Shown here: piece by piece, positions 1 to 7,242 of the stretch
Layout of the letters: every line of letters starts with the position of its first letter
Numbering within the stretch: position 1 is the stretch's first letter
DNA from: an uncultured Muribaculum sp.
GTDB lineage: Bacteria > Bacteroidota > Bacteroidia > Bacteroidales > Muribaculaceae
NCBI GenBank assembly: GCA_947573015.1
Contig: CANPDS010000097.1
Location: 1 to 8,596, forward strand
Direction of reading: 5' to 3'
Length of the DNA: 8,596 nt
Program-made: the position numbers and the translations under genes
Notes under the pieces: model-generated
Seen by the model: only the letters and a program-made list of their open reading frames with translations
Told to the model about the DNA's origin: nothing
The model's database searches: none

Positions 1-1395
1 GACCCATCCACCGGACAATGGGAGTCGTTCGGCCGTATCCGTATGTCGGCCGATCCGCATTTCTGGATTGAGGATGGTATCCTATACGTATATAACGGAC
101 TTGGCGGACCGGGTGAGGTATTTCAATATGATTTGTCCAGAAAAGAGCTTGTGGATGGCTCGTCGCAAGTGTTGCGTCCCATGATTACAGATGTGAAGAC
201 TTGCGCTGGCTTTCACCTCGGCAAGCATGAATTGGCACGGGAGCTTGAGGCTGGTAAGATGAAATATAAGTTTCAGAATGGGCCATGCCCGGAAGGTAGC
301 TGGATGGTGAAACATGACGGCAAATATTATTTGCAGTATGCCACTCCCGGCACCGCCTCTCAGTGGTATTGCGACTTCTTGCTTGTGGGGGATTCGCCGG
401 TAGGCCCATTTGTGGAGCAGCCCTACAACCCTATTTCGCTTAATGTAGGTGGTTTTATGGGAAGCGCCGGCCATAGCTGTGTGTTTAAAGACAGATATGG
501 CAACTGGTGGCAGGTCGCTACCATGTGGCTTGGCAAGCATACCGGATTTGAACGTAGAATCGGGCTGTTCCCGGTGAAATTTGATTCAGAAGGGCGTATG
601 AAGGTATATACCCGTTTCGGCGAATATCCTCAGATTATCCCTCAGAAGCGTTTTGACCCTGACAAACTTCATCTGGCCGGTTGGAACCTCCTGTCGAAAG
701 GAGCGCGTTGCACCGCATCATCATCAAGTCCGGATAGAAAGCCTGAAAATGCTGCCGATGAGGATGTGCGCACATGGTGGGCGGCCTCAGATAAAGCGCC
801 CGGCCAATGGTTTATGATGGATCTCGGTGAGAAGAAGACGATAATGGGCCTGCAGGTCAATTTCACTGAAGTCGACATGGAGACGGAGCTCGGCGATGCG
901 GACGACTACAATCTCTATCGTATATATTCATCCGATGATGGTAAGAAATGGAGATTGTTGGTCGACAAAAGCGTGGAGAAAGCGTTCACCCACGATTATA
1001 CTCAGTTGAAGAAGGCCGTAAAGGCACGCTATATCAAGCTGGAAAGCATACGTGTAGCTAAAAATGGACGTCTTGCAATATCGGATCTGAGGGTGTTCGG
1101 TAAAGGGAATGGCAAGAAACCGGAGTCTCCGGCCGGCTATTGGGTAAGCCGTGACGCGAATGATGACCGATATGCCACTGTCGGTTGGAAAGCGATCGAT
1201 GGTGCCGATGGTTATGTGGTGCAGTTCGGTTATCGTCCTGACTATCTCAACCAGTCTATCCTTGTGAAAGATCCCGCAAAGACCTCTCTTGACCTGCATG
1301 TACTCATCTCAGGCCAACCCTATTATTATCGTGTTGATGCTTATAATGAGAATGGAGTGAGCGAAGGCAAGACAATTGTGTCTGATGCCGATTAA
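1..1395 (+). CDS. GH43-like glycoside hydrolase with F5/8 type C and fibronectin-III-like domains (5' end missing)
   Basis: The frame is open from base 1, so the gene starts left of the window; the ATG at 43 falls inside the fold and is not the real start. 464 residues are visible. Residues 1-220 look like the later blades of a GH43 five-bladed propeller. The ADPHFW segment carries the likely pKa-modulating Asp (D18), EGSWMVKHDGKYYLQYA the likely general acid (E98), and GHS (H158) the usual conserved His. The general-base Asp would lie upstream. Residues about 231-367 fit a discoidin/F5/8 type C carbohydrate-binding domain (NAADEDVRTWWAA, MDLGEKKTI, ending ISDLRVFG). Residues about 375-462 fit a fibronectin-III-like fold. 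GH43 enzymes usually release arabinose or xylose from plant polysaccharides, but the specificity cannot be read here. Roughly 150-180 residues seem to be missing, presumably including an export signal. It converges with the GH31-GH63 gene, sharing a TTAA at the stops. Confidence 0.85.
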   Translation, partial: DPSTGQWESFGRIRMSADPHFWIEDGILYVYNGLGGPGEVFQYDLSRKELVDGSSQVLRPMITDVKTCAGFHLGKHELARELEAGKMKYKFQNGPCPEGSWMVKHDGKYYLQYATPGTASQWYCDFLLVGDSPVGPFVEQPYNPISLNVGGFMGSAGHSCVFKDRYGNWWQVATMWLGKHTGFERRIGLFPVKFDSEGRMKVYTRFGEYPQIIPQKRFDPDKLHLAGWNLLSKGARCTASSSSPDRKPENAADEDVRTWWAASDKAPGQWFMMDLGEKKTIMGLQVNFTEVDMETELGDADDYNLYRIYSSDDGKKWRLLVDKSVEKAFTHDYTQLKKAVKARYIKLESIRVAKNGRLAISDLRVFGKGNGKKPESPAGYWVSRDANDDRYATVGWKAIDGADGYVVQFGYRPDYLNQSILVKDPAKTSLDLHVLISGQPYYYRVDAYNENGVSEGKTIVSDAD

Positions 1396-4300
1396 CGCGC
1401 TCCTGTTGGTATAGCGTTGTTTTCAAGGAGCGAGATATAGCCCAGCAGTGCGCCCCAGTGGTAGAATTTGTCGCTGCGCACAGTGTCGTCGCCTTCGCCG
1501 GTGTCGGCGTTGTAATTCTCGAAGATATATCCGTTGTCGCGCCACGGACCGAGCAGCAGTTTTTCGGATTTCTCGGCGAACTCCCTGCGCACTTCCGGGA
1601 AGTCATAATTCGACAGCCCAAGATATACCAGCAGATTCAGTGGCGCCCATATGCGGCCGCGCCAGTACTCATTGTCCTTGTATGCTCCATCGTTGCGTGA
1701 GATCGAGGGGATCACATATTCTCCCCAGAATTCATCGGGATTAAGCAGATGCTCTTCCACCATGCGCGTGGCCTGGGTTGGTGTGGCCGCATTGGCGAGA
1801 AGTGGATAAAATGAGGTTGGTGAGATCCGGGAGCTATGTTTCCCGTCGAGTGTCGAGCGATTGTAGAAGCATCCCCTCTCTTCATTCCACAGCCCTTGCA
1901 ATGCGTTGCATATGTCGTTGCCGCGTTGTTCGAACATCAGTGCATCATCTTTTTTCCCAAGCTCCGATGCGATTAAGGCCATATACCGGCAGTCCATGGC
2001 AAATAATGACGACAGTCCTACATCCTGCTGTGCCATAAGGTGTTTGTCGCTATCGAATGGTATGCCGTCATACATAGGTGAATTGTCAAGGCCAGTCTCC
2101 AGATTGGCGGCATACTTGTTGTTCTGCTCATATTCCGAGCGGAAATACGTGACCTTGTCGTAAGGGGAGCTGCCCGGGCAGATCAGGCCGCCATCCATGC
2201 GGTTGGCTGTCCACCAGCCGTTCCATTTTTTCAGATTGTCATAGAGCAATTCCAGAAACCATTTGTCGCCATGCTGCCGGTAGAGAGTCCATGCGGCGAG
2301 GGATCCTACTGGTGGCTGTGAACGGTCGCGCGACTTGAATCCGTTGCTGTAGTGGCAGTTGGGCACGAATCCTGATTCCGTAATGGCCGAGGTGATTTCA
2401 GCTGCATTTGCGTAGGCAAGTTCTTTGTCGAATACGCCGAGCATCATTGATGCGAAATATGCATCCCAGCAAAACAGAGTAAAGCCGCCGAAATCATTGC
2501 TGCCGAACCATTCGGAGCTCCATATGCGGCTTACAGGGGTGATGACCCGGCGCAGACCGGGATCGTAGATGTTGTTCCATCCGAGTGCTGTCGCCATGGC
2601 GTTGTAGCTGTCATAGCGGTCGCCATACGTGTCTCTGGCTTTTTTCTCGATCCGTGATGCTACCTCTTTAAGGTGCGCGGTGGCCGACTCTTCGGTTGCG
2701 CCTGGTATATTGCAGAGCACTGTCACGTCGGATGTGCCGTTCATTACTATTCTGTTGCGCTCGGTCTTTGCATATCGGCCAAGTATGCGCCCTTCGACAG
2801 TCATTTCATTATGAGGAGTCGCTATGGAGAAACGGGTGGAGTCAACAGCAATCCTTCCTCCGCGCTTCCATATGGCTTGGGGTTCAACGGAGATGTTCAC
2901 TCCTTCCGGATTTTTTATGGTGGAGATGCGTATGAGATTGCTCGTGCCATCTGCCGCGCTTTCCACTATGAATTCCGCACCATGCCAGTTTACTCCGATC
3001 TTGCTGTATGTGCCGTCGGGAGTATGGGCGTAGGGGTGGAGCACTGGTGCGTCCGTACCCCTGTCGCCGATTCTGAATCGTGATGCCCGGAGCCCTTTTG
3101 AATCTTCAAGCGTTATGTCTACTGCAAGGGCGTTAGGGAGATATACATGGGTCAGAACGCTGCGCACGTCCCATGTGTTCCATCCTTTGGCAAGAGTGCG
3201 TTGCAGATCTGAGTAGCGCTGTTCAGGGGTGATTTCCCCACGGATATTTACCTTAAGGTCTGAGCCGCTAAGGGTGTGTGTGCTGTCATTCCACTTCAGT
3301 ACCTTCACATCGACAGGCGACTTCTGATAGTCGGTTGACCATCCATCCTCGTCATACATTCTGAATTCGGCATCGTTGCCTGGGTAGATGTCAAGCTCGA
3401 TATTCCCGTTGGTATCGGTCGGTATTATTGATCCGGCCCTGACAAAGAGGGGCATGCGCTCAAGTGGTGCGTCGGCATGTACCGACTGTCCTCCGGAATA
3501 GTATTTTCCTGTATGGTAGTCAAACCATCCGCACCCTTCCGGAAGATATACCATACGGCTTCGGGCACCGGCTTTGGTGACGGGTGCTACAAGAAATGCC
3601 GGGCCGAACATGAATTCGTCGGCGCATTCGCGTGCCACGGCATCATCCGGAAAGTCGAATGCCAGAAGGCGCATAGGTGTGTAGTTGTCGAGTGTCACAC
3701 TGGCGGCCATGCTGCGGATATACGGCATCAGTCTGTAGCGCAGATCGATGTACTGCTTGCATATCTCTTTCACGGTGTCGCCGTATGACCATATTTCGTT
3801 GGGCACATTTGTGTCGCCGGGATAGCGGCGCCCGTGGTTGCGGAAGACGGGACAGAAGGTACCGTACTGGAACCAGCGGGCGAATACCTCGCGATATTGG
3901 GGATCATTGGGGGCGCCGCCGAGATAACCGCCGATGTCTGTGGTCCAGTAGGGTATGCCGGTGGCCGTGAAGTTGAGTCCTGCCGCTATCTGCAGCTTAA
4001 GCTCGTCCATGGTTGCCGGGATGTCGCCCGACCATATGGCCGTGCCATATCGTTGCTGTCCGGCCCATGCGCAGCGCGTAAGCATGTAATGTCGCTGTCC
4101 GGGCTGCTCATCGTTGAGCAGTCTGTTGAAATTCTCACTATGGAGCAGAGGGTATATGTTTCTCACCCTCGGTGCATCGCCAAGATAAGTCTTTGCCGGA
4201 AGAAATGATGACACATGGTCAGGCTCCGGACCGTCGAGAAACCATCCATCGATGCCATGCGACAGCATGGGACGGAATAGGTCGCGGTACATCTTGCGTG

Positions 4301-5459
4301 CTCCGGGATTGAATACATCATATATATATCCGTCGATGGCCTTGGATTCTTCAAGTATGTAGCCTTTTTCCGACATAAGGCGGTAATTCTCGGTGTCGGG
4401 TTTGAAGCAGGGCCATACGGTAAGCACGGCATGGGTGTCATAGTCGCGGTGGAGCGAGTCCATCATCTTATCCACATCAGGGAAGAATCGTTCGTCGAAG
4501 CGGAACGATCCTGTGCCATATTTGCCCCAGTGGTGGTAGTCGATGAATATCGATCCCATCGGTGTGTTCTCTTCCTTCATACGGCGTGCTACCCCTAGCA
4601 CCTCCTTGTCGGTATGGTATCTGTTTCGGCTCTGGTGAAATCCGAGCGCCCACGCTGGCAGCATCGGCATTGTGCCGGTAAGACTGCGGTATGAGCCCAC
4701 AAGCCCGTCGAGCGACTCGCCCGATGTCACATAGTAATCCACGATGTTGCCATAATCGGAGCGGAGACTCATGCCGTCGGCTGAATCTTCAAAAACTGTG
4801 CGCGAGGGATTTGTCCAGATTATTCCCCATCCTCCGGTGGAGTTTACCACAGGCACAGCAGCTTGGGTGTTGAATTGGATAAGCTCACGTCTCTTGCCCC
4901 GCAGATTCAGGTAGCCGTCGCGGAATTGGCCAAGTCCATATAGCGCCTCTTCGGGCTGCAGGGTGAAGCGGCAGAATGGAGTCACGGAGTCGCCGGTCGC
5001 ATCGTAGCGTGCATGTCCGGCGGCTTCTTTCAATAAGGTGTGTCCGGCGGCATCTGTAAATCTGATTGCGCCGGTCGCTTTTTCCACCACGACTGATGGT
5101 GTGGTGCCTGACACCACTATCTCACTCCCGGTGTCCTTTACCCGGTATTTCGACAACGGCTTGCGCCCGTCTACGACATAGTCGGTGTATGCATCTATAG
5201 ATTTCTTGGTGCCGTAGCTTACATGTACTGCGCCGCATTGCATCGGCTGCAGACGAATATCTCCTCCGGTGGTCTTGATCCAGAGCCCATCCGATTTTCG
5301 CGTGTACGACAGGACTTTCTGTGATGTCGCTTCGTCACCGGCTGAAGAGTCTGCTGCCTGATGGCCTATCCATTCGTTGACAGTGTCATCCTGCGCTACT
5401 GCCGCAGACCATGGCAGAAGTAGCATAAATAGCAATGTGATAAATTGAGTTTTTTTCAT
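1392..5459 (-). CDS. Exported GH31-GH63 two-catalytic-domain alpha-glycosidase fusion
   Basis: 1355 residues, predicted to be exported to the periplasm. Residues 1-23 form a type I signal peptide (MKK, a hydrophobic stretch, AVA before the likely cut) without a lipobox. Residues about 50-690 are GH31: an N-terminal beta-sandwich, a barrel with GWFLDGPEPD (likely nucleophile D409), WSGD (likely acid/base D479) and GIPYWTTDIGG, then C-terminal beta domains. Residues about 757-920 look like a second beta-sandwich of the kind preceding GH63 barrels. Residues about 945-1345 are a GH63/MGH1-like (alpha/alpha)6 domain with FCWDAYF (D999, candidate acid), ETGLDNSPMYD, EYWRGRIWAPLN and FENYNADTG (E1314, candidate base by analogy with GH37/GH63) and a terminal YHWGALLGY. 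Single-domain relatives are about 650-950 residues, so the length itself signals a fusion. GH31 acts on alpha-glucosides, alpha-xylosides or alpha-galactosides; known GH63 enzymes are mostly alpha-glucosidases. An alpha-glucan or alpha-glucosylated glycan is therefore plausible. The ATG at 5459 fits the signal peptide. Confidence 0.92.
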   Translation of the reverse strand: MKKTQFITLLFMLLLPWSAAVAQDDTVNEWIGHQAADSSAGDEATSQKVLSYTRKSDGLWIKTTGGDIRLQPMQCGAVHVSYGTKKSIDAYTDYVVDGRKPLSKYRVKDTGSEIVVSGTTPSVVVEKATGAIRFTDAAGHTLLKEAAGHARYDATGDSVTPFCRFTLQPEEALYGLGQFRDGYLNLRGKRRELIQFNTQAAVPVVNSTGGWGIIWTNPSRTVFEDSADGMSLRSDYGNIVDYYVTSGESLDGLVGSYRSLTGTMPMLPAWALGFHQSRNRYHTDKEVLGVARRMKEENTPMGSIFIDYHHWGKYGTGSFRFDERFFPDVDKMMDSLHRDYDTHAVLTVWPCFKPDTENYRLMSEKGYILEESKAIDGYIYDVFNPGARKMYRDLFRPMLSHGIDGWFLDGPEPDHVSSFLPAKTYLGDAPRVRNIYPLLHSENFNRLLNDEQPGQRHYMLTRCAWAGQQRYGTAIWSGDIPATMDELKLQIAAGLNFTATGIPYWTTDIGGYLGGAPNDPQYREVFARWFQYGTFCPVFRNHGRRYPGDTNVPNEIWSYGDTVKEICKQYIDLRYRLMPYIRSMAASVTLDNYTPMRLLAFDFPDDAVARECADEFMFGPAFLVAPVTKAGARSRMVYLPEGCGWFDYHTGKYYSGGQSVHADAPLERMPLFVRAGSIIPTDTNGNIELDIYPGNDAEFRMYDEDGWSTDYQKSPVDVKVLKWNDSTHTLSGSDLKVNIRGEITPEQRYSDLQRTLAKGWNTWDVRSVLTHVYLPNALAVDITLEDSKGLRASRFRIGDRGTDAPVLHPYAHTPDGTYSKIGVNWHGAEFIVESAADGTSNLIRISTIKNPEGVNISVEPQAIWKRGGRIAVDSTRFSIATPHNEMTVEGRILGRYAKTERNRIVMNGTSDVTVLCNIPGATEESATAHLKEVASRIEKKARDTYGDRYDSYNAMATALGWNNIYDPGLRRVITPVSRIWSSEWFGSNDFGGFTLFCWDAYFASMMLGVFDKELAYANAAEITSAITESGFVPNCHYSNGFKSRDRSQPPVGSLAAWTLYRQHGDKWFLELLYDNLKKWNGWWTANRMDGGLICPGSSPYDKVTYFRSEYEQNNKYAANLETGLDNSPMYDGIPFDSDKHLMAQQDVGLSSLFAMDCRYMALIASELGKKDDALMFEQRGNDICNALQGLWNEERGCFYNRSTLDGKHSSRISPTSFYPLLANAATPTQATRMVEEHLLNPDEFWGEYVIPSISRNDGAYKDNEYWRGRIWAPLNLLVYLGLSNYDFPEVRREFAEKSEKLLLGPWRDNGYIFENYNADTGEGDDTVRSDKFYHWGALLGYISLLENNAIPTGAR
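1398..1432. terminator. Possible 3'-end stem-loop between the convergent genes
   Basis: A perfect 7-bp inverted repeat, CGCTCCT at 1398-1404 and AGGAGCG at 1426-1432, has a 21-base loop. It lies just after the GH43-like stop and inside the last codons of the GH31-GH63 gene. The convergent genes have no intergenic space, so a terminator for the + transcript must sit inside the opposite gene. No T-run follows on either strand, so this is not a classical intrinsic terminator. Confidence 0.25.
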
Positions 5460-5497
5460 TTTGCGTGAAGGTTGCTGATCATGGAGGAGTTTGCACG

Positions 5498-5505
5498 CAA
5501 AATTA
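5498..5505 (-). promoter_or_regulatory. Bacteroidota -7 box of the GH31-GH63 gene
   Basis: Read on the minus strand this is TAATTTTG, an exact match to the Bacteroidota sigma-A -7 consensus TAnnTTTG. It lies 38 bases before the ATG, which would give a leader of about 30 bases. No clear TTTG -33 element is seen at the usual spacing; a TTTTAA stretch lies roughly there. A weak -33 could mean activator dependence, which is common for polysaccharide-utilisation genes, but no activator site is recognisable. Confidence 0.5.
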
Positions 5506-5586
5506 TGGTCTGCGAGTTAAAAGGCGATTAAAAAACGATTAATCCGGGACTTATTTTCGGGTTTTAATGACTTTTTGAACTAAAAT

Positions 5587-5609
5587 GCTCCAGTGCCCGG
5601 GAGAGGAGC
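5587..5609 (-). terminator. Weak candidate terminator after the 152-residue membrane protein gene
   Basis: GCTCC at 5587-5591 pairs with GGAGC at 5605-5609 around a central CCCGGG, with mismatches between. On the minus strand the hairpin begins 12 bases after the stop at 5622 and is followed by ATTTTAG, a short U-rich stretch. It is suitably placed to separate this gene from the GH31-GH63 gene, whose own promoter lies further downstream. Confidence 0.3.
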
Positions 5610-5621
5610 TGGAGGGGAACA

Positions 5622-6080
5622 TCATCTGTCTTTATAGATGTAAAGCCACACCGCTATGCCCTCGAAGATGGTTATGAATATAAAATCGCCAATGGAATCG
5701 GGCCACTGCAGGTAGAGTAGATAGTGGGCCGGAGGCATGATAAAAAACACTCCATAGAGCTGTCCGGCCAATAATTTTCTGAAACTTTCCGCACCAAATT
5801 TGTGTGCCAGATCTGATGGGAGCTCTTTGTGCTTGTCGACAAAATTGGCTACCGTGGCGAGATACTGGCTGCGGATGGCGTATCCCACATAAAATGCAGC
5901 TACGCTCCATAATACAATAAGCGGCCAATCATTGACGATAAAATCGTTCAATTTGCTCATCACCGACTCTTGGCCGTGGAGTATGTATGTACCAAGCATA
6001 AGCAATGGTGGCAGAGCTAAAGCGAAAACTGTGGCAGAGATAATACCGTAACGCAATGAATCGTTTCGTGCAGTGTTCAT
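5622..6080 (-). CDS. Four-helix membrane protein with HKELP motif (paralog of 7398-7841)
   Basis: 152 residues; family not recognised. Hydrophobic segments at about 13-35, 52-70, 103-124 and 129-148 suggest four membrane helices. The polar loop between helices 2 and 3 carries the most conserved stretch, SQYLATVANF followed by HKELPSDLAHKF (residues 84-95). Helix 4 begins with DSIGD and contains a Glu (E140), unusual in a membrane segment. From residue 69 onward it aligns without gaps to the 147-residue protein at 7398-7841, with about 39 identities in 84 positions by hand count, so the two are paralogs. Unlike that copy, it has no lipoprotein gene immediately upstream and its GC content is visibly higher. 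The ATG at 6080 is preceded by a near-consensus -7 box. A function as a membrane sensor, transporter accessory or immunity-type protein is open. Confidence 0.85.
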   Translation of the reverse strand: MNTARNDSLRYGIISATVFALALPPLLMLGTYILHGQESVMSKLNDFIVNDWPLIVLWSVAAFYVGYAIRSQYLATVANFVDKHKELPSDLAHKFGAESFRKLLAGQLYGVFFIMPPAHYLLYLQWPDSIGDFIFITIFEGIAVWLYIYKDR

Positions 6081-6107
6081 AATTCAACGGATTTATTAAA
6101 GGTGTGC

Positions 6108-6115
6108 GAAATATA
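6108..6115 (-). promoter_or_regulatory. Near-consensus -7 box of the 152-residue membrane protein gene
   Basis: Minus-strand TATATTTC differs from TAnnTTTG only in the last base. It lies 27 bases before the ATG at 6080, a normal leader length for this phylum. No convincing -33 TTTG is visible, and read-through from upstream genes is possible. Confidence 0.3.
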
Positions 6116-6135
6116 ACATTTTGAATAATAGCGCA

Positions 6136-6181
6136 GTAGCGATGCCCCTTGGCGCGTCCGCGCCACAAATGGCGCATCTAC
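6136..6181. repeat. GC-rich compound palindrome with two alternative hairpins
   Basis: Outer arms GTAG-cg-ATGC (6136-6145) and GCATCTAC (6174-6181) enclose TGGCGCG (6150-6156), a 2-base spacer and CGCGCCA (6159-6165), a perfect 7-bp stem. A third arm, TGGCGC at 6170-6175, pairs equally well with GCGCCA at 6160-6165 over a CAAA loop, so the two inner hairpins exclude each other. It is much more GC-rich than its surroundings. It lies between the 114-residue gene and the promoter of the 152-residue gene. It could be a dispersed REP-like palindrome or a 3'-end processing or attenuation structure; no T-run follows either side. Confidence 0.6.
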
Positions 6182-6205
6182 AGGCTTAAACCGAGCATCG
6201 AATAT

Positions 6206-6550
6206 TCATTTTTTAAGGCATCCATATATCAGGATTGCTTGCGAACATATAAAGAGTATGATCGTAATCTGATGATATAGATTGTGTGGGATCAGAGGAT
6301 GGATAAATGTCAGAATCAACATGAGTCCTACCGTAGACTGAAGCGTCCTGTCCCATATTAGTTCTTTAAGAAATCCTTTAGTCCTTACTGCTCCGTAGAT
6401 GATTACTATTACCGATGCTATGAGCAGCAGTGCGAAGCTACACCATTCGATCGGGCACGCATCTGTAGGCTTACTATACGGATATATAGCCCATTGAACC
6501 ACGAAAGCGAGCACTATTGGTAGCGCTTGCCTGACATTAATTTTGCTCAT
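6206..6550 (-). CDS. Small four-helix membrane protein, 114 residues
   Basis: Family not recognised. Hydrophobic stretches at about 7-24, 37-55, 70-87 and 93-111 predict four membrane helices, with a short basic loop (AVRTKGFLKEL, about 54-64) that is probably cytoplasmic, and a KK C-terminus. Cys32 and Cys37 flank the start of helix 2. The ATG at 6550 lies inside the last codons of the 59-residue gene upstream (14-base overlap), pointing to translational coupling and one transcript. No similarity to the HKELP paralogs is visible beyond the general four-helix layout. Its size suits an accessory subunit or immunity-type protein, which is inference only. Confidence 0.75.
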   Translation of the reverse strand: MSKINVRQALPIVLAFVVQWAIYPYSKPTDACPIEWCSFALLLIASVIVIIYGAVRTKGFLKELIWDRTLQSTVGLMLILTFIHPLIPHNLYHQITIILFICSQAILIYGCLKK

Positions 6551-6716
6551 ACTTTTTCCTTATTAACCGCACATAAGCTATCGTACCTATGACTATCATG
6601 AGAGATATGTTTATCATTGGTTTGATATTGCCCGATATTAAGTCGTCATATATTAGCCGGGAGAGGCATAATAGGCTGACTATATAGACTAAAGTGTAGA
6701 TTGCCGTGAGGCTCAT
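6537..6716 (-). CDS. Two-helix small membrane protein, 59 residues, overlapping the next gene
   Basis: The frame runs from the ATG at 6716 to TAA at 6537-6539. The product begins MSLTAIYTLVYIVSLLCL and ends VRLIRKKYEQN. Hydrophobic stretches at about 4-22 and 34-51 predict two membrane helices joined by a short polar loop (YDDLISGNIK), with a basic C-terminal tail. The stop lies 14 bases inside the 114-residue gene, whose ATG is embedded in the last codons; such overlaps are typical of genuine co-translated genes. It follows the 136-residue gene after 47 bases on the same strand. The family is not recognised. The hydrophobic pattern, fit with its neighbours and gap-filling position argue for a real gene, but a chance frame cannot be excluded at this length. 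Confidence 0.6.
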   Translation of the reverse strand: MSLTAIYTLVYIVSLLCLSRLIYDDLISGNIKPMINISLMIVIGTIAYVRLIRKKYEQN

Positions 6717-6763
6717 GTGTGTTATAAAAATTTCTTATGGTTTTCTATGATGGGGAGGGCGGG

Positions 6764-7174
6764 TCAGTGGATGGCTACGGATGATCGGGTAATGAATTTT
6801 TTGTTGCCAAACATCGCCCACAGCATTGCGGCCATCCATATGCCCATTCCGACAGATGCCGGACGGAAAAATCCCTCATGTCCCTCAAAAGTGGAATAGA
6901 TAGTCATAAACTCAATGATTGCCAAAGAGAATGTCATAGATCGGGTGATATGGCCATCGAGTGTGCCTACACCGTTGTAGCCCTCATTGGCAATCCATGC
7001 GTTGCTCCACAGCGAAATCACCATGATCACTCCCATGCCACCTATGAAAAATTGGAGCTTTTCCTGTATCCGGTCAGCCACATCAATGTTGAATCTTGTG
7101 ATGATCAGGAGGGCAATCACCAATCCTACATTGATCGCATAATGCATCAAATACACAAACTTATATTTCCTCAT
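6764..7174 (-). CDS. Four-helix membrane protein, 136 residues, first gene of the small-membrane-protein run
   Basis: Family not recognised. Hydrophobic segments at about 7-27, 43-60, 77-95 and 105-122 predict four membrane helices. The stretch between helices 2 and 3 (SLWSNAWIANEGYNG, about 54-68) and the TFEGHEGFF segment between helices 3 and 4 are rich in aromatics, Gly and acidic residues, the kind of positions that could contact a partner or ligand. An in-frame stop lies four codons before the ATG at 7174, so this is the first possible ATG. It is preceded by an exact -7 box and a tandem 9-mer repeat, which suggests regulated expression. It is followed, 47 bases after its stop, by the overlapping 59- and 114-residue genes, so the three probably form one operon. 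Confidence 0.75.
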   Translation of the reverse strand: MRKYKFVYLMHYAINVGLVIALLIITRFNIDVADRIQEKLQFFIGGMGVIMVISLWSNAWIANEGYNGVGTLDGHITRSMTFSLAIIEFMTIYSTFEGHEGFFRPASVGMGIWMAAMLWAMFGNKKFITRSSVAIH

Positions 7175-7204
7175 TTCTTCAATTGCTTATTTTAATGATT
7201 TGCA

Positions 7205-7212
7205 CAAATGTA
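7205..7212 (-). promoter_or_regulatory. Bacteroidota -7 box before the 136-residue membrane protein gene
   Basis: Minus-strand TACATTTG matches TAnnTTTG exactly. It lies 30 bases before the ATG at 7174, giving a leader of about 25 bases. No TTTG -33 is seen; instead the tandem repeat at 7225-7242 occupies the region just upstream. Confidence 0.5.
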
Positions 7213-7224
7213 AATAATTTAGTT

Positions 7225-7242
7225 GATATTTCCTATATTTCC
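7225..7242 (-). repeat. Tandem 9-mer (GGAAATATA GGAAATATC), possible operator
   Basis: On the minus strand two adjacent copies of GGAAATAT plus one base lie 12 bases upstream of the -7 box at 7205-7212, about where a -33 element or activator would bind. One copy (7234-7242) also forms a perfect 9-bp inverted repeat with GGAAATATA at 7295-7303, and a related GGAATATATG sits at 7266-7275. The recurrence in a 223-base gap suggests a regulator site, although AT-rich DNA gives such matches by chance fairly often. Confidence 0.35.

Noticed and set aside
1304..1621. Minus-strand frame of 105 codons overlapping the GH43-like and GH31-GH63 genes.
   Set aside because: It is a shadow frame across two well-supported coding regions, with arginine/serine/threonine-rich, low-complexity composition and no domain.
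2673..3083. + strand frame of 136 codons inside the GH31-GH63 gene, with other long antisense frames such as 3834-4208.
   Set aside because: The sense strand encodes recognisable glycosidase sequence throughout. Long antisense frames are expected from its codon bias and show no start context or domain.
5929..6177. Minus-strand frame of 82 codons overlapping the 5' end of the 152-residue gene and the palindromic element.
   Set aside because: The overlapping frame is conserved with its paralog at 7398-7841, while this one crosses the palindrome and has no coherent hydrophobic or domain pattern.
6878..7195. + strand frame of 105 codons antisense to the 136-residue membrane gene.
   Set aside because: The minus-strand frame has four clear helices, a stop just before its ATG and a promoter. 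The antisense frame runs through that promoter side and has no features.
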